NCBI RefSeq assembly: GCF_019929345.1
Contig: NZ_JAHZPJ010000003.1
Span: 62,001 to 126,000 of the forward strand
Origin: Streptococcus oralis
GTDB taxonomy: Bacteria > Bacillota > Bacilli > Lactobacillales > Streptococcaceae
Reading direction: 5' to 3'
DNA length: 64,000 nucleotides
Shown here: piece by piece, positions 18,462 to 30,148 of the stretch
Layout of the letters: each line of letters starts with the position of its first letter
Numbering within the stretch: the first letter of the stretch is position 1
Made by a program: the position numbers and the translations under genes
The notes under the pieces: generated by a model
Database searches by the model: none
The model's input: only the letters and a program-made list of their open reading frames with translations
Told to the model about the DNA's origin: nothing

Positions 18462-19158
18462 GGAAATCATGAGACAGTATCGTATTTTAGTGGTTGATGA
18501 CGACCGGAGCATTTTGAAGCTAGTAAAAAACGTCCTAGAGCTCGATGCTTATGATGTGACGACGCTTGATCGGATAGAAGAGCTAGAGCTGACGCATTTT
18601 GTCGGATATGACTTGATTCTGCTGGATGTGATGATGGAGCCTGTTAATGGTTTTGAGCTGTGTTCCTACATTCGTCCTCATCTTTCGTGTCCGATCATCT
18701 TTTTGACGGCTAAGGAATTGGAGGCGGACAAGGTGGAAGGGCTCTTTCGCGGAGCAGATGACTATATTGTTAAGCCTTTTGGGACCAAAGAATTGCTGGC
18801 GCGTGTCAGAGCTCATCTTCGGCGGGAGGAAAGACGTGAGGAGCGATACTCTGAAATTGCTTCTTGTCAATTTTATCCAGAGCGCTATGAAGTTGCCTGT
18901 TTTGGTAAAGTCTTGAAATTTTCAGAGCGTGAGTTTAAGTTACTGCATTTACTTGCTAGCAATCCCAAGCAGACCTTCTCAGCTGAACGCCTGCATACCT
19001 TGCTTTACCCAGAAAGCTCAGAAACACAGCTTCGCTCCATCTCAGAATACGTATATCAGATTCGCCAAAAATGCAAACAAGAAGGGCTGCAAGCAATCGC
19101 AACAGTGAGAGGAGTAGGCTATAGATGGCAATTAGAACCCGAAATTTCAAAAGCCTAG
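18460..19158 (+). CDS. OmpR-family response regulator of the ABC module
   Basis: The 232-residue regulator has an intact receiver domain with the acidic pair in VVDDD (about 11-15), phosphoacceptor Asp56 in LILLDVMM and Lys in the VKPFG loop. A winged-helix DNA-binding domain follows (about 135-227). Start at 18460 has AGAGG nine bases upstream; the ATG at 18469 is an alternative. It likely activates the upstream transporter operon through the phased repeats. The layout resembles LcrRS-LctFEG of S. mutans. Confidence 0.88.
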   Translation: MEIMRQYRILVVDDDRSILKLVKNVLELDAYDVTTLDRIEELELTHFVGYDLILLDVMMEPVNGFELCSYIRPHLSCPIIFLTAKELEADKVEGLFRGADDYIVKPFGTKELLARVRAHLRREERREERYSEIASCQFYPERYEVACFGKVLKFSEREFKLLHLLASNPKQTFSAERLHTLLYPESSETQLRSISEYVYQIRQKCKQEGLQAIATVRGVGYRWQLEPEISKA

Positions 19159-20156
19159 TCTGGACAACCAGTTTAAAAATCGTCTTTTTTCATGTTTTGA
19201 TTTTTGTGCTTATAGGCTATGAATTTACGCAAGGAAGTAATCACGTTCTTTTTACCTTGTTCTTTTGGGCAGGGAGCTTGCTGCTGATTACTTTTTATCA
19301 TATTTTGAAATTGCTCCGAAAAATCGACAGGGAAATAAAAATGCTAACGAGTGAGAAGCTTTTAGAAGAAAATCAAAGTCAGCTTTTTCGGATCGAGGAA
19401 ATGCTAGAAGTCTACAGCGATTTACGGAGCAGCCACCAAGAAAATGCTCGTCTTCTAGAAAGAGAGCAGCAGCATAATCAGGAGTTGATTTTACAGCTAT
19501 CAGCGACATCGCACGATTTGAAGACGCCCCTAACTGTGGTTAAGGGTAATGCTGAGCTCTTGGAATTGGCACAGTTGAGTCAGCCACAGGCAGACTATGC
19601 TGCTGAGATTTTGCAGGCCAGTCACAAGATGGAAGAGTATTGTGGCTCTTTGATTGATTACGCTAAGACTTTTCAGATTGATTCTAATCAGTTCAGTCAG
19701 CTTTCCTTGGAGGACTTTTTGGCTTCTCTACAGGACGACTGGGGACTGTTCAGCAAACAAGAAAACTATCGTTTCTACCTCCAAGAAGATTGTGATCTTA
19801 GTCTGATTTTGTCCATTCATTTGGACTATCTCAAGCGAGCTTTGCTCAATATTTTACTGAATGCGCTTGAACATGCAGACCAGAATCAAAAGGAAGTCAA
19901 GCTAACGGTATCAGTGCAGCAGGACCAGTTAGTTTTTGCTATCTGGAACAATGGCCCTGTATTTTCAGAGGAGATGCTGCTGGGAGCGGAACAGCTCTTT
20001 TACCAGAGTGACCAAAGCCGCAATTCAGCTAATCCTCATCATGGTATCGGTTTAGCCTTTTCTAAGCAGGTAGCTCTCTTGCACGGTGGTCGTCTGACTC
20101 TGCTCAATCCAGACCAAGGAGGAGCCTATGTCGAGTTGACAATTTCATTGAAATAA
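19125..20156 (+). CDS. intramembrane-sensing histidine kinase of the ABC module
   Basis: The gene overlaps the regulator gene by 34 bases and begins behind GAGGAG. The 343-residue kinase has two N-terminal membrane segments (about 15-32 and 41-58) joined by only about eight residues. It therefore lacks a sensor domain and probably reads the state of the ABC transporter. A coiled region follows, then the H-box SATSHDLKTPL with His130, the N-box LLNALEHAD and the G-box HHGIGLAFS. A terminator follows the stop. Confidence 0.88.
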   Translation: MAIRTRNFKSLVWTTSLKIVFFHVLIFVLIGYEFTQGSNHVLFTLFFWAGSLLLITFYHILKLLRKIDREIKMLTSEKLLEENQSQLFRIEEMLEVYSDLRSSHQENARLLEREQQHNQELILQLSATSHDLKTPLTVVKGNAELLELAQLSQPQADYAAEILQASHKMEEYCGSLIDYAKTFQIDSNQFSQLSLEDFLASLQDDWGLFSKQENYRFYLQEDCDLSLILSIHLDYLKRALLNILLNALEHADQNQKEVKLTVSVQQDQLVFAIWNNGPVFSEEMLLGAEQLFYQSDQSRNSANPHHGIGLAFSKQVALLHGGRLTLLNPDQGGAYVELTISLK

Positions 20157-20174
20157 ATGAGAATGGGAAATTAT

Positions 20175-20222
20175 AAAAACGCATAATACCAAGTGTTCAA
20201 AAGCCTTGATATTATGCGTTTT
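20175..20222. terminator. terminator after the ABC/two-component operon
   Basis: A stem of 18 positions with one mismatch (20176-20193 with 20205-20222) is flanked by A and T runs and could serve both strands. Confidence 0.85.
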
Positions 20223-20245
20223 ATCTTTTATCATGTAAAGATCTA

Positions 20246-20277
20246 CTGGATTTTTACTCAAATTGAGTTTTATCCAG
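20246..20277 (-). terminator. hairpin after the DUF1846 gene
   Basis: CTGGAT/ATCCAG outer arms (20246-20251, 20272-20277) enclose an inner ACTCAA/TTGAGT stem (20256-20261, 20263-20268), 10 bases beyond the DUF1846 stop. It may act together with the stronger terminator at 20175-20222. Confidence 0.5.
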
Positions 20278-20287
20278 CCTCGTTTAT

Positions 20288-21772
20288 TTACTTCCGATAC
20301 AAGCGATCATATTGGTAGTAAGGGTCAAATGTTACGTTGATACCTAATTTGCGAAGGACATTCTTATCTTCATCGGTCAAGATGATGGTTGAGTGGGCTT
20401 CACTTCCTTTAAGATTACCAAGTTCTTCCATGGCACGCGCAGCATCAGGATTTTCCATAGCTGTGATTGCAAGTGCAATCAAAATTTCATTTGAGTGGAG
20501 GCGAGGATTGCGGCTACCTAGATGATTAATCTTAAGGCCTTGAATTGGTTTGACAACTTCAGGCTCAATCAATTTTACTTCCTTGTCAATAGCAGCAGAT
20601 TTCTTGATGGCATTGATCAAGGCGGCAGCTGTAGGACCAAAGAGTTCAGAGTTTTTACCAGTTACGATTTCCTCATTTGGCAATTCAAGGGCTAGGGCAG
20701 GGCCACCAGTTTCTTCTGCTTTTTGGCGTGCAGCAACAGCAACCTTACGATCTGCAGGTGTGATACCGAGGTCGTTCATGAGAAGTTCAATCTTCTTGAC
20801 AGCAGATTCGCCAACTTTTTCAGCTTTAAAATCAAGAACAGTTTGATAGTAGCGACGGATGATTTCTTGTTTAGAAGCTTCGATAGCAGCCTCATTATCT
20901 GTAATAGCGAAGCCAACCATGTTGACACCCATGTCTGTTGGTGAAGCGTATGGAGATTCACCGAGAATGCGCTCTAACATGCGCTTGAGCACTGGGAAAA
21001 TTTCAATATCACGGTTGTAGTTGACCGTTGTTTCTCCGTAGGTTTGGAGATGGAAAGGGTCAATCATGTTGACATCGTCAAGGTCTGCTGTGGCAGCTTC
21101 ATAGGCCAAGTTGACTGGATGATGAAGGGGCAGGTTCCAGACAGGGAAGGTTTCAAATTTAGCGTAACCAGACTTGATGCCATTGAGTTGGTCGTGGTAC
21201 ATATTGGACATACAAGTAGCCAATTTTCCAGAACCAGGTCCAGGAGCGGTTACGACAATCAAGTTGCGACTGGTTTTGATGTAGTCGTTTTTTCCCATGC
21301 CTTCTGGAGAAATGATGTGATCCATATCAGTCGGATATCCTTTGATTGGATAATGAAGATAAGAATCAATCCCGTTTTTTTCAAGTTGGTTGCGGAAGGC
21401 ATCTGCAGCAGGTTGACCAGCGTACTGTGTGATGACAACCGAACCAACAAAAATTCCCAACTCATTGAATTTGTCAATCAAACGAAGAACTTCTTGGTCA
21501 TAAGAAATGCCTAGGTCGCCACGTGCTTTGGAATGCTCGATATTGCTAGCGTTAATGGCAATCACAACCTCAACCTGCTCTTTCAATTCTTGCAAGAGCT
21601 TGATTTTGTTGTCAGGCTCATAACCAGGAAGGACTCGGGCAGCGTGGAAATCTTCTAACATTTTGCCACCAAACTCCAAATAGAGCTTGCCGTCAAATTG
21701 GTTGATGCGCTCCAAGATGTGGTCGCGTTGCAGATTCAAATATTGTTCAGAACTAAAAGCTTGTTTTTTCAT
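20288..21772 (-). CDS. DUF1846 family protein
   Basis: The 494-residue cytosolic protein matches the DUF1846 family common in streptococci and clostridia by its length and by segments such as [12 protein letters not shown] and a phosphate-binding-like [16 protein letters not shown] near residues 174-189. The Gly-rich loop suggests nucleotide or phosphate binding, but the biochemical role is not established. It is divergent from dexB. Confidence 0.8.
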   Translation of the reverse strand: MKKQAFSSEQYLNLQRDHILERINQFDGKLYLEFGGKMLEDFHAARVLPGYEPDNKIKLLQELKEQVEVVIAINASNIEHSKARGDLGISYDQEVLRLIDKFNELGIFVGSVVITQYAGQPAADAFRNQLEKNGIDSYLHYPIKGYPTDMDHIISPEGMGKNDYIKTSRNLIVVTAPGPGSGKLATCMSNMYHDQLNGIKSGYAKFETFPVWNLPLHHPVNLAYEAATADLDDVNMIDPFHLQTYGETTVNYNRDIEIFPVLKRMLERILGESPYASPTDMGVNMVGFAITDNEAAIEASKQEIIRRYYQTVLDFKAEKVGESAVKKIELLMNDLGITPADRKVAVAARQKAEETGGPALALELPNEEIVTGKNSELFGPTAAALINAIKKSAAIDKEVKLIEPEVVKPIQGLKINHLGSRNPRLHSNEILIALAITAMENPDAARAMEELGNLKGSEAHSTIILTDEDKNVLRKLGINVTFDPYYQYDRLYRK

Positions 21773-21852
21773 TTTTTTACCTCTGACCTCTATTATAATA
21801 AAAAATTGGAAGATAGGAAACTACGGAGTCAAAAAAGAAATCAAAAAGATTA

Positions 21853-21890
21853 GGCAAACGCTTGCACTAAGTTTAAAAAAGCGCTATCAT
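21853..21890 (+). promoter_or_regulatory. dexB promoter with cre-like site
   Basis: TTGCAC (21862-21867), a 17-base spacer and TATCAT (21885-21890) form the promoter. GGCAAACGCTTGCA (21853-21866) overlaps the -35 and is close to the CcpA cre consensus, read on the minus strand as TGCAAGCGTTTGCC. Carbon catabolite repression is inferred. Confidence 0.6.
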
Positions 21891-21915
21891 AGACTATAGA
21901 ATATTAAAATAATGA

Positions 21916-23535
<1,620 letters not shown>

Positions 23536-23543
23536 AATAAGGG

Positions 23544-23575
23544 AACCTCAAGTCTTTGATGCTTGAGGTTTTTTT
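23544..23575 (+). terminator. dexB terminator
   Basis: Arms AACCTCAAG (23544-23552) and CTTGAGGTT (23562-23570) are followed by T residues. Confidence 0.9.
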
Positions 23576-23645
23576 ACTAAAAATTATGTAGAAAAGTCTT
23601 TAAAAAATATTTGTTAGAATTTTCTAAAAAATCTGTCGAAAGTCC

Positions 23646-23673
23646 TTGCTTTTATGAAAAAATAGGGTATAAT
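23646..23673 (+). promoter_or_regulatory. promoter of the first oligopeptide-binding lipoprotein gene
   Basis: TTGCTT (23646-23651), a 16-base spacer and TATAAT (23668-23673) precede the gene; TAAGGAG follows. Confidence 0.65.
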
Positions 23674-23704
23674 GGTGAAAACACTATCTTTAAGGAGATT
23701 ACTT

Positions 23705-25672
23705 ATGAAATCGAAAAAGTGGCTCTTAGGAGCAGGTGCTGTTTTGAGTGCAGCCCTACTGTTAACTGCTTGTGGGCAAAGTGAAAAGAAGGCTGATGCT
23801 CCCAAGACATTCTCTTATGTCTACGCTATGGATCCATCATCTTTGGACTACAGTGTGACGAGCAAGAGCTCAACCTCTGACGTTATAGCGAACGTTGTCG
23901 ATGGCCTTTTGGAAAATGACAAGTATGGAAACTTAATTCCATCACTTGCAGAAGACTGGTCTGTTTCTAAAGATGGCTTGACCTATACCTACAAACTTCG
24001 TAAGGGTGTAAAATGGTATACTTCTGATGGAGAAGAATACGCTGAAGTCAAGGCTCAAGACTTTGTTACGGGTCTGAAACACGCAGCTGACGGTAAATCA
24101 GATGGCTTATCCCTCCTTCAAGACTCTATCAAAGGTTTGGCAGAGTATGTTAGTGGTGAGAGCAATGATTTCTCTACTGTAGGAGTTAAGGCTGTTGATG
24201 ATTACACGGTAGAATATACGCTCAACAAACCAGAAAGTTTCTGGAACTCTAAGGTCACAACTGCAACCATGCTCCCAGTAAATGAAGAGTTTTTGAATTC
24301 TAAAGGGAGCGACTACGGTGCGCCAACACCATCAAGCATTCTTTATAACGGTCCTTATTTCTTGAAATCATTGACTTCAAAATCAGTCATTGAATATGAA
24401 AAGAATCCAAATTACTGGGATAAGGACAATGTTAAGATCGACAATATTAAACTAACCTTCTACGATGGATCAGACCAAGAATCTTTGATTCGCAGCTTTA
24501 CACAAGGTGCCTATACAACAGCTCGTCTCTTCCCAACAAGCTCAAACTTTGAATCAACTAAAAAAGAGTACGGCGATAAGATTGTCTACAGTCCACAAGA
24601 AGCGACAAGCTACTACCTTACTGTTAACGTAAACCGCCAATCTTACAATAAAACAGCTAAAACAGACGAAGCTCAAAAAACTTCAACGAAAGAAGCTCTT
24701 CTTAACAAGAACTTCCGTCAGGCGCTGAACTTTGCCCTTGACCGTCACTCTTACACTGCTCAGTTGAATGGTGAAGAAGGTGCGGACAAGATTATCCGTA
24801 ACAGCCTGGTGCCTCATGACTACGTTCAAGTGGGTGAAAAAACCTTTGGAGAGTTGGCTCAGGCAGAGCTCGTTTCTTATGGTGACCAGTGGAAAGATGT
24901 AGCTCTTACAGATGGCAAGGATACGATTTACAGTCCTGAAAAAGCTAAGGCAGCCTTTGCTAAAGCCAAGACAGAATTGCAAGCCAAGGGGGTTACCTTC
25001 CCAATCCATTTGGACATTCCCGTTGAACAAACAGATGTAATCGCGGTTCAACAAACCAACTCACTCAAACAGTCTATCGAATCATCACTTGGTACGGAGA
25101 ATGTCATTGTCGATGTCCTTCAAATGACCGATAATGAAAAAATGAGTATCACTTCTCAAGCTAAGGTTCCAGCACAAAAAGACTATGACTTGAATGGAAC
25201 TGGTTGGGGACCAGACTATCAAGATCCAGCTACCTACCTCAATATTCTTGATGCCAAGAAGGGTTCTGCCCTTAAGCACTTGGGTATCACTCGTGGCAAA
25301 GATCCAGAAGTGATGGCTCAAGTTGGTCTGGATGAATACAAGAAACTCTTGGATGATGCCGCAGCTGAAACAAGTGATCTCAATAAGCGTTATGAGAAAT
25401 ACGCTAAAGCGCAAGCCTGGGTATCTGATAGTTCGCTCTTGATCCCAGTTGCTTCTTCAGGTGGTTCTCCAACTGTTAGCCGTACTGTACCATTTACAAA
25501 AGCTTACTCTCAAGTCGGAATCAAGGGAGATCCATTTGTCTTCAAAGGTTTGGAGTTGCAAAATGATGTTGTGACTACAAAAGAATACGAAGAAGCTCTC
25601 AAGAAATGGCAGAAAGAAAAAATTGAAACAAATGCCAAATACCAAAAAGAACTTGAAAAACATGTCAAGTAA
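23705..25672 (+). CDS. oligopeptide-binding lipoprotein, AliA/AliB/AmiA family
   Basis: A lipid-anchored receptor for oligopeptides that hands them to the Ami permease. The 655-residue product has a lipoprotein signal peptide with LLTAC (Cys23) and the SBP_bac_5 pattern, with PSLAEDWSVSKDGLTYTYKL near residue 80. I chose the ATG at 23705 behind TAAGGAG. Its position after dexB recalls the aliB-like genes (aliC, aliD) found at the capsule locus of some non-encapsulated pneumococci and oral streptococci. Peptide specificity cannot be read. It is about half identical by eye to the next gene, indicating tandem duplication. Confidence 0.9.
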   Translation: MKSKKWLLGAGAVLSAALLLTACGQSEKKADAPKTFSYVYAMDPSSLDYSVTSKSSTSDVIANVVDGLLENDKYGNLIPSLAEDWSVSKDGLTYTYKLRKGVKWYTSDGEEYAEVKAQDFVTGLKHAADGKSDGLSLLQDSIKGLAEYVSGESNDFSTVGVKAVDDYTVEYTLNKPESFWNSKVTTATMLPVNEEFLNSKGSDYGAPTPSSILYNGPYFLKSLTSKSVIEYEKNPNYWDKDNVKIDNIKLTFYDGSDQESLIRSFTQGAYTTARLFPTSSNFESTKKEYGDKIVYSPQEATSYYLTVNVNRQSYNKTAKTDEAQKTSTKEALLNKNFRQALNFALDRHSYTAQLNGEEGADKIIRNSLVPHDYVQVGEKTFGELAQAELVSYGDQWKDVALTDGKDTIYSPEKAKAAFAKAKTELQAKGVTFPIHLDIPVEQTDVIAVQQTNSLKQSIESSLGTENVIVDVLQMTDNEKMSITSQAKVPAQKDYDLNGTGWGPDYQDPATYLNILDAKKGSALKHLGITRGKDPEVMAQVGLDEYKKLLDDAAAETSDLNKRYEKYAKAQAWVSDSSLLIPVASSGGSPTVSRTVPFTKAYSQVGIKGDPFVFKGLELQNDVVTTKEYEEALKKWQKEKIETNAKYQKELEKHVK

Positions 25673-25683
25673 TCTATAAATAG

Positions 25684-25719
25684 AAAAGGAAGTTGTAGGA
25701 AATCTCTACTTCCTTTTTT
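25684..25719 (+). terminator. terminator between the two lipoprotein genes
   Basis: AAAAGGAAGT (25684-25693) pairs with ACTTCCTTTT (25708-25717), and the T run continues. Confidence 0.9.
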
Positions 25720-25790
25720 GTTTTTGAGACACCAGTCGTCGTAAAAGTAGTAACTTTACATTTTTGAATAAATTTGATAAAATATAGTTA

Positions 25791-25799
25791 TGTTATAAA
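25791..25799 (+). promoter_or_regulatory. extended -10 of the second lipoprotein gene
   Basis: TGTTATAAA lies 23 bases before the start. An imperfect inverted repeat (25741-25759, GTAAAAGT with ACTTTAC) lies upstream and could be an operator. Confidence 0.45.
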
Positions 25800-25821
25800 A
25801 AGTGACATAAAGGAGTGGATG

Positions 25822-27783
25822 ATGATCAAAATGAAAAAAAGACTAATCGGGACAGGTCTTGTCCTAGCTACAGGGATTTTACTGACAGCTTGTGGACAGT
25901 CCAACTCAGATACAAGTACCTTCTCATCAACATTTAGTGCAAATCCGACGACATTTAACTATCTTTTAGACTATTATGCAGATAATACTGCCGTTATTAC
26001 CAATCTTGTGGATGGTTTGCTAGAAAATGATAGTTATGGAAATCTAACGCCAGCTTTAGCTGAAGATTGGTCAGTTTCGGCGGATGGTTTAACCTATACC
26101 TATAAACTCAGAAAAGATGCCAAGTGGTACACTGCTGATGGAGAAGAGTACGCCCCAGTAAAAGCTCAAGACTTTGTCACTGGGATTAAGTATGCTGCGG
26201 ACAACAAGGGTCAAGCCATGGATCTCATCCAAAACTCTATCAAGGGATTGAATGACTATGTGACAGGTGCGACCAATGACTTCACAACAGTTGGTGTGAA
26301 AGCCTTGGATGACTATACGGTTGAGTACACTTTGACTCGACCAGAGCCATACTGGAACTCAAAGACAACCAACAGCATTCTTTTCCCGGTTAACGAAGAG
26401 TTCTTGAAATCAAAGGATAAAGAATTTGGAACCTTGACACCAAACAGTATCCTTTACAATGGACCTTACTTGTTAAAAGATTTCACATCAAAATCTTCCA
26501 TCGAGTATGTGAAGAACCCGCACTATTATGATCATGATAAAGTGACCATTGAAAAAGTTAAGTTAGCCTACTTTGATGGCTCAGATCAGGAGATGACCAT
26601 TCGTAACTTTGAAAGTGGTGCCTATACGCTTGCGGGAGTCTATCCAAATAGTTCCAACTATGCCAAGACAAAAGAAAAATACCAAGATAATATCGTTTAT
26701 AGCTTACAAGACAAGACGTCTTGGTACTTCAACTTTAACGTTAACCGTAAAGCCTATAACCATACTGCTAAAACAACGGATGAACAAAAGAAATCAACGC
26801 AAACAGCGATTTTAAATAAAAACTTCCGTCAGGCTATCAACTTTGGTATTGATCGTACAGCCTACTCGGCTCAATCTAACGGTGAAGAAGCGGCTAGCAA
26901 GACCCTTCGTAATACTCTAGTTCCCCCAACTTTTGTCCAGATTGGAGATAAGACCTTTGGAGAAGTGACAGCTTCTAAGCTTGTCAACTACGGAACAGAG
27001 TGGTCAGGCATCAACTTGGCGGATGCCCAAGATGCCTACTTCAACAAGGAAAAGGCCCAAGCCAAGTTTGCAGAAGCTAAAAAGGAATTGGAAGCCCAAG
27101 GGGTGACCTTCCCGATTCATTTGGACGTCCCAGTTGACCAAACCAATAAAAATGCAGTTTCTGGTATGAATTCGGTTAAACAGACGCTTGAAACAGTATT
27201 AGGTTCTGATAATGTTGTCATTGATGTTCAGCAACTTTCAACGGATGACTTTGGGAATGTCGCTTTCCTAGCACCAAATCCAGCAGCTCGTGATTACGAT
27301 TTGAACTTTGATGGCTGGGTTGGTGATTACCAGGATCCATCAACTTATCTAGATCCCTTCAATGCTGAAAGTGGCTTCTATCTCAAGATTTTTGGTCTTG
27401 ATGCCAAGGAAGACCAAGAACTTATCAAGAGTCTAGGACTTGATACCTATACGAAACTTCTGAAAGAAGCAGACGCTGAGAACAAAGATGTCGCTAAGCG
27501 TTATGAAAAATATGCTGAAGCTCAAGCTTGGATGATTGACAATTCTCTAGTTATGTCTGCTATGTCAAATGGTGGGACAGCCTCTGTAACCAAAGTAACT
27601 CCCTTTACACGTGCCTACTCTCTAGTGGGAATCAAGGGTGACGGAAATAATTATAAGTACATGAGACTCCAAAAAGAGCCTGTTACCAAGAAACAATTTG
27701 ACGAAGCAAAGGCTAAGTGGGAAGAAGAAAGTAAAAAGACTATTGAAAAGAGTCAAAAAGAATTTGAAAATCATATCAAATAA
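25822..27783 (+). CDS. oligopeptide-binding lipoprotein, AliA/AliB family, second copy
   Basis: The 653-residue product has a lipoprotein signal with LLTAC (Cys24) and aligns by eye along its whole length with the preceding protein. Shared blocks are the AEDWSVSADGLTYTYKL and NKNFRQAINFGIDR stretches. Start at 25822 is chosen because AAGGAG lies six bases away; ATGs at 25819 and 25831 are alternatives. It has its own promoter and terminator, so the two receptors can be expressed separately. Confidence 0.88.
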   Translation: MIKMKKRLIGTGLVLATGILLTACGQSNSDTSTFSSTFSANPTTFNYLLDYYADNTAVITNLVDGLLENDSYGNLTPALAEDWSVSADGLTYTYKLRKDAKWYTADGEEYAPVKAQDFVTGIKYAADNKGQAMDLIQNSIKGLNDYVTGATNDFTTVGVKALDDYTVEYTLTRPEPYWNSKTTNSILFPVNEEFLKSKDKEFGTLTPNSILYNGPYLLKDFTSKSSIEYVKNPHYYDHDKVTIEKVKLAYFDGSDQEMTIRNFESGAYTLAGVYPNSSNYAKTKEKYQDNIVYSLQDKTSWYFNFNVNRKAYNHTAKTTDEQKKSTQTAILNKNFRQAINFGIDRTAYSAQSNGEEAASKTLRNTLVPPTFVQIGDKTFGEVTASKLVNYGTEWSGINLADAQDAYFNKEKAQAKFAEAKKELEAQGVTFPIHLDVPVDQTNKNAVSGMNSVKQTLETVLGSDNVVIDVQQLSTDDFGNVAFLAPNPAARDYDLNFDGWVGDYQDPSTYLDPFNAESGFYLKIFGLDAKEDQELIKSLGLDTYTKLLKEADAENKDVAKRYEKYAEAQAWMIDNSLVMSAMSNGGTASVTKVTPFTRAYSLVGIKGDGNNYKYMRLQKEPVTKKQFDEAKAKWEEESKKTIEKSQKEFENHIK

Positions 27784-27790
27784 AAAGTTG

Positions 27791-27822
27791 AAATAAGATC
27801 TCTTGCAAGGGATCTTATTTTT
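27791..27822 (+). terminator. terminator upstream of the polysaccharide locus
   Basis: AAATAAGATC (27791-27800) pairs with GATCTTATTT (27811-27820), with inner CTT/AAG pairs and a T run. Confidence 0.9.
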
Positions 27823-27921
27823 CTTGTCGAGACTCTCTATATTGAATCGTCTAATCGGAAGCTACACATAGAAATAAAAACGCTTAACTCGACCGAATGA
27901 ATGGAATTTATCTTGTATCTA

Positions 27922-27930
27922 TGATATAAT
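27922..27930 (+). promoter_or_regulatory. promoter of the polysaccharide operon
   Basis: TGATATAAT is a full extended -10, 31 bases before wzg. The -35 is weak. About 100 bases between the preceding terminator and this promoter may hold control sites, but I recognise none. Confidence 0.65.
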
Positions 27931-27961
27931 GATTCTAACTATTGACGTATAGAGGAGTATC

Positions 27962-29407
27962 ATGAGTAGACCTTCAAAGAGAGCTCGTTCGGGCAACATG
28001 AAGCGCAATATTAATATATTTTTGCTAACCATTTATCTGATTTTGGGTGGTTTTTTGTTGTTTCTAATCTTTCGACACAACATACTTGCGTTCAGATATC
28101 TTAATTTAGTCGCAGCAGTCTTAGTTTTAATGGTAGCTGTTATCAGTTTTCTTCTGATTTTTTATAAAAAAGCTGAGAAGTTCACCATTTTTCTATTGAT
28201 TTTGTCTATTCTTATAGGGTCTGTTTCTTTATTTACAGTCCAACAATTTATTGGCTTAACCAATCGTTTGAATGCGACATCTAATTATTCAGAGTATTCG
28301 ATTAGTGTTGTGGTTTTGAAAGACAGCGATATCAATAATGTTAGCCAGTTAGACAGTGTTATGGCTCCAACCGAAACGGATAATGAAAATATTCAAAAAT
28401 TACTTACAGATATTAAATCAAATCAAGGTAAGGATTTGACAGTAGAGCAGAGTGCTTCTTATCTAGCGGCTTATAAGAGCCTGCTTGCAGGTGACACAAA
28501 GGCGATTGTTTTAAATAGTGTCTTTGAAAATATCATTGAATCAGAATATCCTGACTATGCTGCAAAAATCAAAAAAATTTATACCAAGGAGCTGACTAAA
28601 AAAGTGGCTGCTCCGAAGGCAACCAAGAATCAATCGTTTAACATTTATGTGAGTGGAATTGATACCTACGGTCCGATTAGTTCGGTTTCGCGATCAGACG
28701 TCAATATCCTGATGACCGTCAATCGCGACACCAAAAAAATCCTTTTGACAACAACGCCACGTGATTCCTATGTTCCGATTGCAGATGGGGGCAACAACCA
28801 AAAGGATAAGTTGACCCACGCAGGAATCTATGGAGTGGATGCTTCTATCCACACTTTGGAAAATCTCTATGGTCTAGATATTAACTATTACGTTCGCTTG
28901 AATTTTACATCATTTCTGAAATTGATTGACCTTTTAGGTGGAATTGATGTTTATAATGATCAAGAATTTACAGCCCACACTAATGGAAAGTATTATCCTG
29001 TTGGCAATGTGCATCTTGACTCAGAACAAGCTCTTGGTTTTGTTCGAGAACGCTATTCTCTAGCAGATGGTGACCGAGATCGTGGACGCAATCAGCAAAA
29101 AGTGATTGTGGCCATTATTCAAAAATTGACCTCAACTGAAGCCTTGAAAAATTATGATCATATCATTCAAGGCCTACAAGACTCTCTCCAAACCAATATG
29201 CCACTTGAGACCATGATGGACTTGGTCAATGCACAGTTGGAGAGTGGTGGCAACTATAAGGTCAACTCTCAAGACCTAAAAGGAACAGGTCGAATGGATC
29301 TTCCTTCTTATGCCATGCCAGATAGTAACCTCTACATGATGGAAATTGATGATAGTAGCTTAGCTGCTGTCAAGTCGGCAATTCAAGATGTGATGGAGGG
29401 TAGATGA
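27962..29407 (+). CDS. wzg: LytR-CpsA-Psr family ligase Wzg/CpsA
   Basis: The protein attaches finished polysaccharide to peptidoglycan and is the conserved first gene of streptococcal capsule loci. The 481-residue protein has three N-terminal membrane segments (about 15-100), an accessory extracytoplasmic domain and the LCP catalytic domain (about 240-395). LCP motifs seen are [20 protein letters not shown] and the Arg-rich [23 protein letters not shown] follows AGAGGAG. Confidence 0.95.
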   Translation: MSRPSKRARSGNMKRNINIFLLTIYLILGGFLLFLIFRHNILAFRYLNLVAAVLVLMVAVISFLLIFYKKAEKFTIFLLILSILIGSVSLFTVQQFIGLTNRLNATSNYSEYSISVVVLKDSDINNVSQLDSVMAPTETDNENIQKLLTDIKSNQGKDLTVEQSASYLAAYKSLLAGDTKAIVLNSVFENIIESEYPDYAAKIKKIYTKELTKKVAAPKATKNQSFNIYVSGIDTYGPISSVSRSDVNILMTVNRDTKKILLTTTPRDSYVPIADGGNNQKDKLTHAGIYGVDASIHTLENLYGLDINYYVRLNFTSFLKLIDLLGGIDVYNDQEFTAHTNGKYYPVGNVHLDSEQALGFVRERYSLADGDRDRGRNQQKVIVAIIQKLTSTEALKNYDHIIQGLQDSLQTNMPLETMMDLVNAQLESGGNYKVNSQDLKGTGRMDLPSYAMPDSNLYMMEIDDSSLAAVKSAIQDVMEGR

Positions 29408-29408
29408 G

Positions 29409-30140
29409 ATGATTGATATTCATTCGCACATAGTCTTTGATGTAGATGATGGACCAAAATCAAGAGAAGAAAGCAAGGCTCTCTTGGCAGAAGCTTATCA
29501 TCAGGGAGTACGGATGATTGTTTCCACCTCCCACCGACGCAAAGGAATGTTTGAGACTCCAGAAGAGAAAATAGCTATCAATTTTCGTCAGGTACAGGAA
29601 CTTGCAAAGGAAGTAGCAGATGATTTAGTTATTGCCTATGGTGCAGAGATTTATTATACACCAGACGTCCTGGATAAACTTGAAAATAAACAGGTCCCTA
29701 CCCTTAATGCTAGTCATTATGCTTTGATAGAGTTTAGTATGAATACCCCTTATCGCGATATTCATAGTGCCTTAAGCAAAATCTTGATGTTGGGTATTAC
29801 CCCAGTCATTGCCCATATCGAGCGCTATGATGCTCTGGAAAATAATGAGAAACGTGTTCGAGAGTTGATTGATATGGGCTGTTATACGCAAGTAAATAGC
29901 GCGCATGTTCTCAAACCTAAGCTTTTCGGAGAACACTATAAATTCATGAAAAAAAGAGCTCAGTATTTTTTAGAGCAGGATTTGGTTCATGTGATTGCAA
30001 GTGATATGCACAATTTAGATGGCAGACCTCCTCGCATGGCAGAAGCATATGACCTTATTGCCCAAAAATACGGAGAAGCGAAGGCTCAGGAACTCTTTAT
30101 AGACAACCCTCGAAAAATTGTAATGGATCAACTAATTTAG
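29409..30140 (+). CDS. wzh: manganese-dependent protein-tyrosine phosphatase Wzh/CpsB
   Basis: This PHP-family phosphatase removes phosphate from the Wze tyrosine kinase. The 243-residue protein begins with the metal-binding [15 protein letters not shown] motif and has further histidines in [15 protein letters not shown] and ASDMHN. It starts one base after the wzg stop behind GGAGG. Confidence 0.95.
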   Translation: MIDIHSHIVFDVDDGPKSREESKALLAEAYHQGVRMIVSTSHRRKGMFETPEEKIAINFRQVQELAKEVADDLVIAYGAEIYYTPDVLDKLENKQVPTLNASHYALIEFSMNTPYRDIHSALSKILMLGITPVIAHIERYDALENNEKRVRELIDMGCYTQVNSAHVLKPKLFGEHYKFMKKRAQYFLEQDLVHVIASDMHNLDGRPPRMAEAYDLIAQKYGEAKAQELFIDNPRKIVMDQLI

Positions 30141-30148
30141 GAGAAGTA

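Noticed and set aside
16228..20156. Complete lantibiotic biosynthesis cluster
   Set aside because: No precursor peptide, LanB/LanC/LanM, LanT or protease gene is visible; intergenic gaps in the module are at most 13 bases.
21044..21514. 156-codon ORF opposite the DUF1846 gene
   Set aside because: Shadow of a conserved gene, without initiation signals.
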